Source: Arthrobacter sp. 24S4-2 (GTDB lineage: Bacteria > Actinomycetota > Actinomycetes > Actinomycetales > Micrococcaceae). Taken from it: 64,000 nucleotides of DNA. The position numbers and the translations under genes are program-made. The stretch is taken from positions 4,960,001 to 5,024,000 of the forward strand of contig NZ_CP040018.1 in the NCBI RefSeq assembly GCF_005280255.1, in the 5' to 3' direction. The notes under the pieces are model-generated. The model made no database searches and was not told the DNA's origin. It was given only the letters and a program-made list of their open reading frames with translations. Below are positions 1 through 8,539 of the stretch, piece after piece; position 1 is the first letter of the stretch; the number at the start of each line of letters is the position of its first letter.

Positions 1-441
1 CCACGTCTGTTTTGCGCCACGAGGTGAAATTCACGACGAGGCCCGCTCGTGACGGAGCGCAGCAGAACGGCCCGGCGGTGACCGTAGCCGCAGGGCTGAG
101 AGGTGCCACCCGAACCAGGCGCCACCCTTCGTCATCCACCCGGGCCCGGATCGTCACCGCGTCTCCCGAACGGCTTGCCCGCGTCGTCACGGTGCGACCA
201 GCCCACCCAGAAGCTGGTCCAAGCGACCAGTCGGACACGCCACGGGTCACGACGGCGCCGAGGCTTGCCTCGCCATCGCTCCACTCGACGCCGGCCTTGA
301 TCGATTCCGTGTCGTCGACGCGGAGGCTCCGCCTGATCGAACTGTTCTGAGAAGTCCAGTTCGAACGAAAGCTCGACAGCCGCGTCCTGCTCTAGGGGAG
401 CAAGGAGTGCATGGGCAATCCGGTTGCCGGGTGCGGAGAAT
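1..441 (-). pseudogene. DUF1349-domain protein remnant, frameshifted and truncated
   Basis: Reading the minus strand, the motifs FDQA, LRVDD, SIKAGVEWSDG, AVVTRGVSDWS and AGPFCCAPSRAGL follow one another as in DUF1349 proteins, a jelly-roll domain often found beside sugar-degradation genes. The part up to FDQA lies in one frame and the rest in another, with the shift near position 325. A stop codon closes the upstream frame near 441, where the ABC ATPase remnant begins, so the N terminus is missing. The reading frame is still open at the left edge of the window. The family is recognised from memory of its motifs. The role is unknown and the copy is almost certainly non-functional. Confidence 0.6.
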
Positions 442-452
442 CACCTCCATTT

Positions 453-890
453 GGACAGGCGAGTCCGCGCCGGTACCCGCGGGAGTTCAGTGGTGGACAG
501 CGTCAGCGAGTGGCCATCGCTCGGTCCCTCGCGCTCAAACCTCGACTGATCGTCTGCGACGAGCCCGTCTCCGCACTCGACCTCACCACCCAAGCGTGAG
601 TCTTCGACCTTCTCGTCGACAATCAGCGCGAAACCGGAGTCGCCTACCTCTTCATCACCCACGAACTGCAGATGGTGCGCCTCGTGAGCCATCGCATCGC
701 GGTGATGTACCAGGGCGAATTGGTCGAGACCGGGTCCGCAGCCGACGTCACGTTGAATCCACGGAACGAGTACACCAGGAGTCTGCTCCTCGCCTCTCTA
801 ACGGCCGACCCCGATCGGCAACGCCAACGACGGGAGCTGCGGAAGGCTCTTCGCGCAAGCACCACTGATCTTGTGGCTCGATCACACTGA
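453..890 (+). pseudogene. Opp/Dpp-type ABC transporter ATP-binding protein, C-terminal fragment
   Basis: This is the second half of a peptide/nickel-type ABC ATPase. The signature motif reads EFSGGQRQRVAIARSLAL, followed by a Walker B (LIVCDEPVSALD), an H-loop (FITHELQ) and a YQGELVETG tail. The Walker A half is absent because homology begins abruptly at about 453, beside a DUF1349 remnant on the other strand. An in-frame TGA at 597-599 replaces the residue that normally follows TTQA, and the frame then continues to 890. Truncation plus a nonsense codon make this a pseudogene. No permease or binding-protein partner is nearby. Confidence 0.75.
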
Positions 891-921
891 ATTGATACCG
901 AGCTGCGCGCTCGGGTACGAG

Positions 922-1561
922 TCAGAAGACGGACTCACCGCCGTCCGAGGTCAGAATGGCTCCGTTCACGTTCACGCTGTCGTCGCTGAGGAGGAATGTG
1001 ATCGACACCGCGAGGTTCTCGGGCAACGCGATCGGGACCGGCGGCGAGAAGCTCTGCACGCGTTCCGGTCCGTAACCACCCGTGATGACGGGGCGCATGC
1101 CGGTCAACGTTCCACCTGGAGCGACGGCGTTGACTCTGATGCCGTTCGGCTCGTACGTGAACGCCATGCTGCGGGTGACTCCGATCACCGCATGCTTCGA
1201 GGCGGTGTACGCGAGCCCAGACGAGGACCCGCGAAGCGCGGCCTCGGATGCGACGTTCACGACGGTGCCCCGTCCCGCGTCCAACATTAGGGGGACGACG
1301 GCGCGGGTGAGGCGTATCAAGGCGCGGGTGAGGCGTATCAAGGCGCGGGTGAGGCGTATCAAGGCGCGGGTGAGGCGTATCAATCCGAAGACATTGACGT
1401 TGAAGGTACGTTCCAGGACCGCGTCGGTCACCTCATGGATTGCACTGAAGTCGTCGGAGAGCCCTGCGACGTTGGCGAGACAATCGATTCTCCCGCCCGC
1501 CGCCTCGAGGACACGCGCGATCGCACTCTCGTCAGTGGACGAGAGGCGATGGTTTTCAAGG
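922..1561 (-). pseudogene. Short-chain dehydrogenase/reductase, N-terminally truncated, with an expanded 21-bp repeat
   Basis: The frame shows CLANVAG (NNAG-equivalent), NVNVFGLIRLTRA, VVNVASEAA, the catalytic YTASK, RVNAVAPG and the C-terminal LTSDGGES of classical SDRs. The Rossmann TGxxxGIG segment is missing. A stop codon interrupts the frame just upstream at about 1562, where AT-rich DNA begins. Inside the helix before the active site, the seven residues LIRLTRA occur four times in tandem because a 21-bp unit has been multiplied (1300-1383). A normal SDR has this segment once. The enzyme is unlikely to work. Confidence 0.75.
1300..1383. repeat. Four perfect tandem copies of a 21-bp unit
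   Basis: The 21-bp unit starting GGCGCGGGTGAGGCGTATCA is present at 1300-1320, 1321-1341, 1342-1362 and 1363-1383 without mismatches. It encodes LIRLTRA on the minus strand inside an SDR. Because the unit is a multiple of three, the reading frame survives the expansion. Perfect identity implies a recent slippage event or an assembly artefact. Confidence 0.95.
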
Positions 1562-1848
1562 TCTTAATTTCCTATTACAGAATATGCATCCGATCAATCA
1601 GCGATCCCACTGGCGCCGACCGCGAAGTTTCGTTCGCGCGACGGATGGCCGCAGGTGCGTGAGCCTGTGAGACACACCAAGCCGCCAACTCATTCACCAC
1701 TGGGCGCATCCAGCGTAGATTGATCATATCTATAACTGGCCACGGACCGTAAATTAGCAGTTTTAAGCAGTAGACATCTGATGAATAACCTGTATATAGT
1801 AATTTGGCTCTCGATCAGTAGAGCTAAGCCAAGAGTGGAGGCCGCTAT
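1562..1848. other. Non-coding gap between SDR remnant and lipoprotein remnant
   Basis: About 290 bases with no supportable gene. The stretch from roughly 1720 to 1810 is clearly AT-richer than its surroundings and probably holds the old promoter of the sugar transporter that is now deleted. No convincing palindrome was found. Confidence 0.5.
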
Positions 1849-2012
1849 CGTGCGTATTCGATCAATGGGGATCGCTGTAGGAACTGTTGTAGGAGTAGTG
1901 GCATTGGCGGGGTGTTCCGGAACCGAGCTGGATCAACTTCCTCAACGGGGCGATCATCCTCGGCGCACTGGTCATTAGCCGCCTGGCGTCCGGCAAGGAC
2001 CAGAACGACTAA
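1849..2012 (+). pseudogene. Collapsed sugar ABC transporter: lipoprotein signal joined to a permease tail
   Basis: A GTG at 1849 follows a GGAGG box at about 1835 and opens a lipoprotein signal peptide: a basic start, a hydrophobic stretch, then the lipobox LAGC. Right after the lipobox the frame changes character. From 1926 to 2012, in another frame, the sequence reads SWINFLNGAIILGALVISRL and ends KDQND, the typical C terminus of a ribose-type (RbsC-like) permease. A single deletion has apparently removed most of the binding protein, the ATPase and most of the permease. This transporter probably once fed the downstream sugar-acid operon. Confidence 0.7.
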
Positions 2013-2136
2013 GGTCACCTACCCGCTGATTCGCGGCGCCGACCGCGGCTGGCCAAAACGACAGGGAACGTCACACCTCTCCGCGGGCGTGCGCAGCAAC
2101 GCCGCGCCTGTGAACAGACATCAGGAGTACCAACGC

Positions 2137-3162
2137 ATGAAAGCAGTCACCTATACCGGGGAACGCAGATTCACCCTCACGGACATCGAGCCGGAACCGG
2201 TTCGCCCCGGCAGCGTCAGGGTCGAACCGGCATATGTCGGACTCTGCGGGACCGATCTTCACATCTTCCATGGGCACATGGATTCGAGGGTCACGAAACC
2301 GGCAATCATCGGCCACGAAATGGTCGGCGTTATCACTGAACTTGGTGCTGATGTGTCCGGATGGAACATCGGTGACGTTGTGACCGTGATGCCCCTGGTC
2401 TGGGACAACACCTGTCCTGCCTGCCAGTCCGGTCATTCCCATATTTGCCAGAACCTGCAGTTCGTCGGCATCGACACCGCCGGCGCCCTGCAGCAGCAGT
2501 GGGTTGTTCCATCCGACCTTCTTGTCCGTGTGCCCGAAGGTGTTCGGCTGGCACATGCTGCCCTGGTCGAGCCCGTCGCCGTTGCAGTTCACGATGTGCG
2601 CCGATCCGAACTGACCAGAGGGCAGCAGGCCGTAGTCATCGGTGCCGGACCGATCGGTGTTCTCATCGCGACCGTCGCCCGGAGTGTAGGCGCCGATGTG
2701 GCGGTCATGGAACTGGATCCGGGCAGGCGCGCCCTGGCACAGGAACTCGGCCTGACCACTATCGACCCAAGCCAAGTCGATCCCGTGGCCTGGGTAACGG
2801 AGTGGACTCATGGAGCAGGAGCAGACGTCGTCTTCGAAGTTGCCGGCGCAGCAGCAGCGATCCGCACGGCAACTAATTTGGCAAAGGTACGCGGGACCGT
2901 CGTTGTTGTAGCGATTCACCCGGAACCGCGTCTTGTGGACCTCCAACGAGTTTTCTGGCGCGAATTGCGGATTCTCGGGGCCAGGGTCTATCAGCGCACC
3001 GATTTCGAAGAAGCGGTGAGGCTGATCGAGGCTGGGCTGATACCCGCTGAACAGCTCATCACAGAGATCGTACCGCTGAATGAGGTGCAGTCCGCGTTTG
3101 AAAAGTTGGAAGCAGGCGCCGCCCTGAAGGTACTCATCGAGGTTGGAGGACCGCAGCAATGA
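2137..3162 (+). CDS. Zinc-dependent alcohol (sugar/polyol) dehydrogenase, MDR family
   Basis: An NAD(P)-dependent medium-chain dehydrogenase of 341 residues. It has the catalytic-zinc motif GLCGTDLHIFHG, the GHEMVG segment, and a structural-zinc loop reading NTCPACQSGHSHIC, in which only three of the usual four cysteines are present. A Rossmann motif, VIGAGPIGVLIA, follows near residue 170. The start is ATG at 2137, chosen for the AGGAG box 11 bases upstream and alignment with family N termini. It is the first gene of an operon whose members overlap by ATGA. It may oxidise the sugar, a polyol or a deoxy-acid intermediate; the exact substrate cannot be read from sequence. Confidence 0.85.
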   Translation: MKAVTYTGERRFTLTDIEPEPVRPGSVRVEPAYVGLCGTDLHIFHGHMDSRVTKPAIIGHEMVGVITELGADVSGWNIGDVVTVMPLVWDNTCPACQSGHSHICQNLQFVGIDTAGALQQQWVVPSDLLVRVPEGVRLAHAALVEPVAVAVHDVRRSELTRGQQAVVIGAGPIGVLIATVARSVGADVAVMELDPGRRALAQELGLTTIDPSQVDPVAWVTEWTHGAGADVVFEVAGAAAAIRTATNLAKVRGTVVVVAIHPEPRLVDLQRVFWRELRILGARVYQRTDFEEAVRLIEAGLIPAEQLITEIVPLNEVQSAFEKLEAGAALKVLIEVGGPQQ

Positions 3163-3920
3163 ATCCCTTCGATCTGACAGGAAAAACGGCACTCGTCACC
3201 GGGGCAAGCCGCGGAATCGGCCTGGCAATGGCAGACTCTCTCGCAACCGCCGGGGCGGATATCATAGCCGTCTCAGCAACACTGGATCTGCACGGATCAG
3301 CTGTCCAGAAAGCGGTAGAGTCGCACGGACGATCGTTCACTGGGTACAGGGTCGACTTCGCTGACCCGGACGCCGTAACGTCATTCGGAGCAGAGCTCAT
3401 CCAGTCCGGTTCGCCCATTGACATTCTTATCAATAATGCCGGAACTATCGAACGTGCACCGGCCGCACAGCACTCTGCGGACTCCTTCTCACGCGTAGTC
3501 CAAATCAATCTCACCAGCCAATTTTTGCTCACCCAGCTCATTGGGCGCGCAATGCTTGCCCGCGGAAACGGCCGCATCATTTTTACCGCCTCGCTGCTCT
3601 CATTTCAGGGAGGGATCAACGTGCCCGGATACACCGCATCCAAGTCAGCAATCGCAGGACTTATCCGCGCCCTCGCCAACGAATGGACTGCCTCGGGAGT
3701 GACAGTCAATGGAATCGCACCTGGATATATCGCCACCGACAATACGGCGGATCTGCGAGCGGACCTCGGTCGGAGGCAAGCCATTCTAGACCGCATTCCC
3801 GCGGCCAGATGGGGCGAACCGGAAGATCTCGGTGGAGCTGCCGTCTTTCTCTCCTCAGACGCAGCCCGCTATATCAGCGGTGCAATCCTCCCCGTCGACG
3901 GTGGGTGGCTCGGACGATGA
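3159..3920 (+). CDS. SDR oxidoreductase, KduD / 2-keto-3-deoxy-sugar-acid dehydrogenase type
   Basis: A classical SDR of 253 residues with TGASRGIG near the N terminus, LINNAGT at about 90, the catalytic YTASK near 155 and the ISGAILPVDGG C terminus. It overlaps the upstream dehydrogenase by four bases and the aldolase behind it by four bases, so it is translationally coupled. In oxidative L-fucose routes an SDR of this kind oxidises 2-keto-3-deoxy-L-fuconate at C4, and KduD relatives act on similar keto-deoxy acids. That role is inferred from family and neighbours. Confidence 0.85.
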   Translation: MNPFDLTGKTALVTGASRGIGLAMADSLATAGADIIAVSATLDLHGSAVQKAVESHGRSFTGYRVDFADPDAVTSFGAELIQSGSPIDILINNAGTIERAPAAQHSADSFSRVVQINLTSQFLLTQLIGRAMLARGNGRIIFTASLLSFQGGINVPGYTASKSAIAGLIRALANEWTASGVTVNGIAPGYIATDNTADLRADLGRRQAILDRIPAARWGEPEDLGGAAVFLSSDAARYISGAILPVDGGWLGR

Positions 3921-4525
3921 CCGTCATAACGGGCCCATTGCTTCCAATCGTAGTCGTCGACAACGCAGAGCACGCGGAGGCCCTCGGCACCGCACTCCTG
4001 GATGGTGGAATCAATCAGGTGGAGGTGACGCTCCGCACCGAAGCGGCAGTGGAGGTGATCCGCCGCCTAGCGGCTATCCCCGAACTCACCGTTGGTGCGG
4101 GAACAGTTCTCTCCGCAACTGATGTCGATCGCGTCACTGACGCAGGCGCCAAGTTCCTTATCAGCCCCGGGTGGGACGAAAAGGTTCACCAAAGCGCCCT
4201 CGATCACGGCGTCCCCTGGTTCCCAGGGGTAGCCACCGCTACCGAACTGATGACGGCACGCTCCGCTGGTATCAAAACCGTCAAACTTTTCCCCGCCGCG
4301 CAGCTGGGCGGAACAGCCTTCATTGACGCACTGACAGCAGCCTTCCCCGGAACCACATTTCTCCCTTCGGGAGGCATCAATATCGCCGAGGTCCCCGAGT
4401 ACCTCCGTCGCCCCTCCGTCCTGGCAGTAGGTGGAAGTTGGATCGCGGGGCGCTCCCTCATCGCTTCGGGATCCTTCATCGAGATCGAAGACAGCTGCAG
4501 GAACGCCATGAGGACACTGCAATGA
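3917..4525 (+). CDS. eda: 2-keto-3-deoxy-6-phosphogluconate-type aldolase (KDPG/KDPGal aldolase)
   Basis: A 202-residue class I aldolase of the Eda/DgoA family, which splits 2-keto-3-deoxy-6-phospho-aldonates into pyruvate and glyceraldehyde 3-phosphate. The substrate-binding VEVTLRT, the GAGTVLSATD loop, the Schiff-base lysine in IKTVKLFPAA and the FLPSGGI phosphate-binding end are all present. The start is ATG at 3917, overlapping the stop of the SDR, and the end overlaps the kinase start. Pairing with the kinase downstream points to a phosphorylating branch of 2-keto-3-deoxy acid degradation. Confidence 0.9.
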   Translation: MTVITGPLLPIVVVDNAEHAEALGTALLDGGINQVEVTLRTEAAVEVIRRLAAIPELTVGAGTVLSATDVDRVTDAGAKFLISPGWDEKVHQSALDHGVPWFPGVATATELMTARSAGIKTVKLFPAAQLGGTAFIDALTAAFPGTTFLPSGGINIAEVPEYLRRPSVLAVGGSWIAGRSLIASGSFIEIEDSCRNAMRTLQ

Positions 4526-5472
4526 AGCGGCGGGTATTCACCTTTGGTGAGACGATGGCATTGTTCCGGGCCGGCTCGCCCGGAGGAATAGAGACGACCA
4601 GCGAAGCCAAAATTGGTATCGGTGGTGCTGACAGCAACGTCGCCATAGGCCTCAGCAGACTAGGCGTGTCGACCCAGTGGGTAGGTAGGGTAGGCGACGA
4701 CTCCCTCGGAAGGCGTATTCAGCGGGAACTGCGGGCAGAAGGAATCGATACCCATGTAATCGTCGACCCGGCTCCCACCGGGCTCATGATCAAGGACCAT
4801 CGTACGCCCCACACCACTCAGGTGCTGTTCTATCGACGCCACAGCGCAGGCAGCCGGCTCGCACCAAAAGACATCTCTCGGGACATGATCGCCCACGCCG
4901 GCATTGTCCATATCACAGGGATCACGGCGTCGCTCTCCAGCTCAGCTGAGGACGCCACCTTCACTGCCATCCAATACGCCCGCGAGGAAGGCGCCCAGGT
5001 GAGCTTCGACGTCAACCACCGACCAAGGCTCTGGCTCGACGATGACCCTGCTCCGTTGTACCGGAAAATCGCTAAGAGCAGCGACATCATCTTTGCCGGA
5101 AGCGATGAAGCACGGCTTCTGCTTGGCCAGGGAATCAGCTCCAACTCGACCTGGCTCGCCTGTGAGCTCGCAGAACTCGGACCGCGCGAAGTCATCATCA
5201 AACTCGGTGCAGACGGCTGTGTCGCAGATATTTCGGGTCAGGCATACACCCAGCCCGCAGTGCCGGTCACTGTCGTCGACACGGTCGGGGCCGGGGATGC
5301 GTTCGTCGCCGGTTATCTGGCTGCGCTCATCGAAGGAGCAGACCCCGCGGCGCGACTACGCCGCGCAGCAACCGTTGCAGCGTTCAGCTGTTTGAACGAC
5401 GGGGACTGGGAAGGCCTGCCCCGGCAAGAAGACCTGCATCTCCTGGAAACACAGGACCCGGTGGACAGATGA
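4522..5472 (+). CDS. kdgK: 2-keto-3-deoxygluconate-type kinase (PfkB family)
   Basis: A 316-residue ribokinase-fold sugar kinase. The substrate motif GGADSNVAIGLSRLG lies near residue 35 and the ATP-site anion hole with catalytic Asp, VDTVGAGDAFVAGY, near residue 255. It overlaps the aldolase by four bases upstream and the aldo/keto reductase by four bases downstream. KDG kinases phosphorylate 2-keto-3-deoxy acids on the terminal hydroxyl, giving the substrate of the adjacent aldolase. A 6-deoxy intermediate (from L-fucose) has no such hydroxyl, so its presence constrains which sugar this operon uses. Confidence 0.85.
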   Translation: MKRRVFTFGETMALFRAGSPGGIETTSEAKIGIGGADSNVAIGLSRLGVSTQWVGRVGDDSLGRRIQRELRAEGIDTHVIVDPAPTGLMIKDHRTPHTTQVLFYRRHSAGSRLAPKDISRDMIAHAGIVHITGITASLSSSAEDATFTAIQYAREEGAQVSFDVNHRPRLWLDDDPAPLYRKIAKSSDIIFAGSDEARLLLGQGISSNSTWLACELAELGPREVIIKLGADGCVADISGQAYTQPAVPVTVVDTVGAGDAFVAGYLAALIEGADPAARLRRAATVAAFSCLNDGDWEGLPRQEDLHLLETQDPVDR

Positions 5473-6461
5473 CTGAACTGACAATGAACACCTTGCGCAC
5501 CGGTGTCCGCATATCCAACCTTGGCTTGGGCGCATCTCAGTTCGGCAACCTGAACCGGCTCACGACCGACCAGGCATCAACAGAGGCCGTCGCACGCGCA
5601 TACGAACTAGGGCTGCGGTACTTCGACACCGCTCCCCACTACGGTCTGGGACTTTCGGAGTTGCGGCTTGGCGCTGCACTGCAGGCGCTGGACCGCGACG
5701 ACATCGCCGTGTCCACGAAAGTTGGCCGACTCCTGCTCGATAGTCCGGAGACAGCGGATCGACTCGACGACGAAGGCTTCCTCGTCCCGGCCGCACGCAA
5801 ACGAGTTTGGGACTTCAGCCGCGATGGCATCCTCCGATCTGTGGAGGAGAGCCTTCAACGGCTTCAGGTCGACACACTTGCGATCGCGTACCTACACGAT
5901 CCGGACGATCACTGGGAACAAGCATCTACCACCGGAATCAATACACTCATCGAGCTCCGCGACCAGGGCGTCGTACGCTCGATCGGAGTGGGCATGAACC
6001 AGGCCGACATGCTTTGCGAGTTCATCCGCAACACCGATATCGATGTCGTTATGATCGCCGGCCGACTCACACTGCTGGACCAGTCCGCAACGACAGAGCT
6101 TTTGCCGCTAGCGCAGAGCAGAGGAGTGGGGATAGTTGCAGCTGGCGTTTACAACTCAGGCCTGCTCAGCTCCGTCACCGTAAAGGACGGTGCCAACTTC
6201 GACTATGCGCCAGCCTCGGACGCGATGACGGCAAGGGCACGTCGAATCGCAGCAACCTGCCAAGCCCACGGCCTTAGCCTTCCCGACGCCGCACTTCAGT
6301 ATCCGCTCCGACATCCCTCCGTCCTGTCCGTGGTCGTCGGCACCCGCTCGACCTCACACGTCGACAGCAGTCTTGAACGCTTCCTCACCCCAATTCCCGA
6401 CGAGCTCTGGGCCGAGCTCGACGCTACGGGCCTGGTCCCTGATCTGAACGGAACACCATGA
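5469..6461 (+). CDS. Aldo/keto reductase, aldose 1-dehydrogenase (L-fucose/L-galactose dehydrogenase) type
   Basis: A 330-residue NAD(P)-linked AKR. The catalytic tetrad is visible as the Asp and Tyr of RYFDTAPHYG, the Lys of STKVGR and the His of AYLHDPDDH. The segment GLGASQFGN at the start and VVGTRSTSHV near the end suit the D-threo-aldose 1-dehydrogenase / L-galactose dehydrogenase branch, which oxidises the anomeric carbon to a lactone. It lies between kinase and dehydratase with 4-bp overlaps on both sides. It would catalyse the first step, making the lactone that the enzyme at 8540 can open. Confidence 0.85.
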   Translation: MTELTMNTLRTGVRISNLGLGASQFGNLNRLTTDQASTEAVARAYELGLRYFDTAPHYGLGLSELRLGAALQALDRDDIAVSTKVGRLLLDSPETADRLDDEGFLVPAARKRVWDFSRDGILRSVEESLQRLQVDTLAIAYLHDPDDHWEQASTTGINTLIELRDQGVVRSIGVGMNQADMLCEFIRNTDIDVVMIAGRLTLLDQSATTELLPLAQSRGVGIVAAGVYNSGLLSSVTVKDGANFDYAPASDAMTARARRIAATCQAHGLSLPDAALQYPLRHPSVLSVVVGTRSTSHVDSSLERFLTPIPDELWAELDATGLVPDLNGTP

Positions 6462-7795
6462 CCACCATTATCGACGCGCAGGTATATGACCTGCGGTTCC
6501 CCACGTCCCTGAGCCTGGATGGTTCCGATGCAATGAACAAGGACGGTGATTACTCAGCTGCCTACGTCGTACTTGTCACGGACGATCCGCAGCTGTCCGG
6601 ATATGGGTTCACTTTTACGATCGGGCGGGGCAACGATCTGTGCGTGGCAGCTGCCCGCCAGCGTGCACTTCCGCTTATTGGCCGCGATGTCGCCAACATG
6701 GTAGGCGATCTCGGCGGTGTGTATCGGGATCTGGCCGGTGATACGCAACTGCGGTGGCTTGGACCGGAAAAGGGCGTCGTCCATCTGGCGATGGCAGCTG
6801 TGATGAACGCAGTCTGGGATCTTGCGGCGCGTCTGGCTGGGAAACCGGTATGGCGGCTGCTGTCAGACATGAGTCCGGAAGAACTTGTCGACGTTGCCGA
6901 TCTGCGCTACCTTTCCGACGCACTCACGAGGGACGAGGCAATCGAAATTCTCCGCGAGATGGAGCCGACACGTCAAGAGCGAATCGACGAACTGGACCGT
7001 CGCGGTGGATACCCGTGCTACACCACAAGCGCAGGGTGGTTGGGATACAGCGATGACAAATTGCGCCGGCTGCTCAAAGAAGCTGTCGACAGCGGATACC
7101 AGCATGTGAAACTGAAAGTCGGTGCCAATCTCGAGGACGACCGGCGCCGAATGGGCATTGCCCGCGAGGTGATCGGATGGGACGCCAAGCTGATGATTGA
7201 CGCGAACCAGGTGTGGGACGTCCCCGAAGCCATCGATTGGGTGAACGAGCTCGCGCATTTCAATCCCCTGTGGATCGAGGAACCCACCAGCCCCGATGAC
7301 GTCCTCGGCCACGCAGCTGTACGCCGCGCCGTTGCACCCATCGGGGTCGCGACCGGAGAACATGGCATGAACCGGGTCTTGTTCAAGCAGATGTTCCAGG
7401 CAGGTGCAATTGATTACTGCCAGCTCGACGCGGCGCGGCTGGCAAGCATTAATGAAATTCTCGCCGTCTATCTCATGGCAAAGAAATTTGGTGTGCCGGT
7501 GTGCCCGCACGCAGGCGGAGTTGGATTGTGCGAACTGGTCCAACACCTGTCCATTTTCGACTACGTCGCGGTTTCGGGCACCCTTGAGAACCGTGTCACG
7601 GAGTACGTCGACCACCTGCATGAGCACTTCGTCGATCCATGCATCGTTGTCGAAGGGAATTATGTCCTGCCTTCGCAGCCCGGATACAGCGCCAAAGTGT
7701 TCCGCGAAACACTCGACGTGTACTCCTATCCGAAGGGAAGCTACTGGGCGGCTGCATCAGAGTCTGAGTCTGTAGGTGCGGTGTCGATATTGTGA
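6458..7795 (+). CDS. fucD: L-fuconate dehydratase-type enolase-superfamily enzyme
   Basis: A 445-residue member of the L-fuconate dehydratase (ENOSF1-like) group of the enolase superfamily. Diagnostic features are SDAMNKDGDYSAAYVVLVTD near the N terminus, the catalytic KLKVG lysines, the metal ligands in MIDANQVWD, WIEEPTSPDD and ATGEHGMNR, and the CPHAGGVGLCELVQH segment. It removes water from an L-fuconate-type aldonate to give a 2-keto-3-deoxy acid. It is the last gene of the run starting at 2137, and its final 55 bases overlap the convergent FadR gene. Confidence 0.88.
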   Translation: MTTIIDAQVYDLRFPTSLSLDGSDAMNKDGDYSAAYVVLVTDDPQLSGYGFTFTIGRGNDLCVAAARQRALPLIGRDVANMVGDLGGVYRDLAGDTQLRWLGPEKGVVHLAMAAVMNAVWDLAARLAGKPVWRLLSDMSPEELVDVADLRYLSDALTRDEAIEILREMEPTRQERIDELDRRGGYPCYTTSAGWLGYSDDKLRRLLKEAVDSGYQHVKLKVGANLEDDRRRMGIAREVIGWDAKLMIDANQVWDVPEAIDWVNELAHFNPLWIEEPTSPDDVLGHAAVRRAVAPIGVATGEHGMNRVLFKQMFQAGAIDYCQLDAARLASINEILAVYLMAKKFGVPVCPHAGGVGLCELVQHLSIFDYVAVSGTLENRVTEYVDHLHEHFVDPCIVVEGNYVLPSQPGYSAKVFRETLDVYSYPKGSYWAAASESESVGAVSIL

Positions 7796-8517
7796 GTGTC
7801 TGCGAAGTCTTCGACGGCGAGCAGGTGAGCGTGCATCCGCAACCTGGCCCGGTCGGGGTCGCGGCGGCGAATCGCCTCCAGAATCCCGCGGTGCTCAGCT
7901 TGGGTCGTTGCCGTCGCGCCCTGCTCGGTCATCGCCCTCCATACACGCGTTCGATAAGTACGGCCCGCCAACGAGTCAACGAGCGCTCCCAAAAGAGGGT
8001 TTCCCGAGGCGCTGGCGATGCTTCGGTGAAACTCAGTATCCACGTCGATGATTGCACTGACACTGGTTTCATCTATGTCTCCGTCCAGCAGGGCATCGAC
8101 GCGAGCCAACAAAGAACTCATCTGTTCTACTTGTCTGTCCGTTACCCGCCTGGCGGCCAAGGATGCGCTCTCGGCTTCCAAAACCCGTCGCACATGAATC
8201 AATTGCGAGGGTTCTGCAGCCATCTGGCGGTTAGCAAAGAGTGTCAAAGGGCCGAGCAGCTTACTGGCGTCCAGGGAAGTGACGTAGGTACCATCCCCTT
8301 GACGGGTTTCCAGCACACCGAGGACCGCAAGCGCACGGACGCCCTCGCGCAAAGAGCTTCGCGAAACCCCTACGAGCTCGGCCAGGTCTTTTTCAATGGG
8401 AAGTCGATCACCAGCAGAGAGCCTCCCTTCATCCACCATGGCCAAGATGGATGCAACGACATGGTCGGTTTGCGAGCGGCGCACTGTCGGCAGGCCATCC
8501 GATGAGGAATCATTCAT
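7741..8517 (-). CDS. FadR-subfamily GntR regulator of the sugar-acid operon
   Basis: A 258-residue regulator with an N-terminal winged helix (DHVVASILAMVDEGRLSAGD, then LAELVGVSRSSLREGVRAL, then LETRQGDGTYV) and an all-helical FCD effector domain showing DTEFHRSIASASGN. It is convergent with the dehydratase, overlapping it by 55 bases, and divergent from the lactonase across only 22 bases. It therefore very likely controls the lactonase promoter directly and probably the whole cluster, with a keto-deoxy acid or aldonate as inducer. The effector is inferred, not shown. Confidence 0.88.
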   Translation of the reverse strand: MNDSSSDGLPTVRRSQTDHVVASILAMVDEGRLSAGDRLPIEKDLAELVGVSRSSLREGVRALAVLGVLETRQGDGTYVTSLDASKLLGPLTLFANRQMAAEPSQLIHVRRVLEAESASLAARRVTDRQVEQMSSLLARVDALLDGDIDETSVSAIIDVDTEFHRSIASASGNPLLGALVDSLAGRTYRTRVWRAMTEQGATATTQAEHRGILEAIRRRDPDRARLRMHAHLLAVEDFADTHNIDTAPTDSDSDAAAQ

Positions 8518-8539
8518 CTGATCATTTTAGAGGGGCACT
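8518..8539. promoter_or_regulatory. Short divergent promoter region between FadR regulator and lactonase
   Basis: Only 22 bases separate the two start codons. The segment includes an AT-rich TGATCATTTTAG and the GAGGGG ribosome-binding site of the GTG-initiated lactonase. Promoter elements for both genes must extend into the opposing coding regions, so the regulator very likely autoregulates. I could not define a clear operator. Confidence 0.45.

Noticed and set aside
1300..1383. Short tandem repeats as a CRISPR or minisatellite array
   Set aside because: Units are contiguous, without spacers, and keep the reading frame of an SDR gene, so it is a coding repeat expansion.
2071..3192. Long minus-strand frame opposite the Zn-dehydrogenase
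   Set aside because: It is a shadow of the plus-strand gene: no motif, no ribosome-binding site, and mirrored codon structure. Similar shadows oppose most GC-rich genes here.
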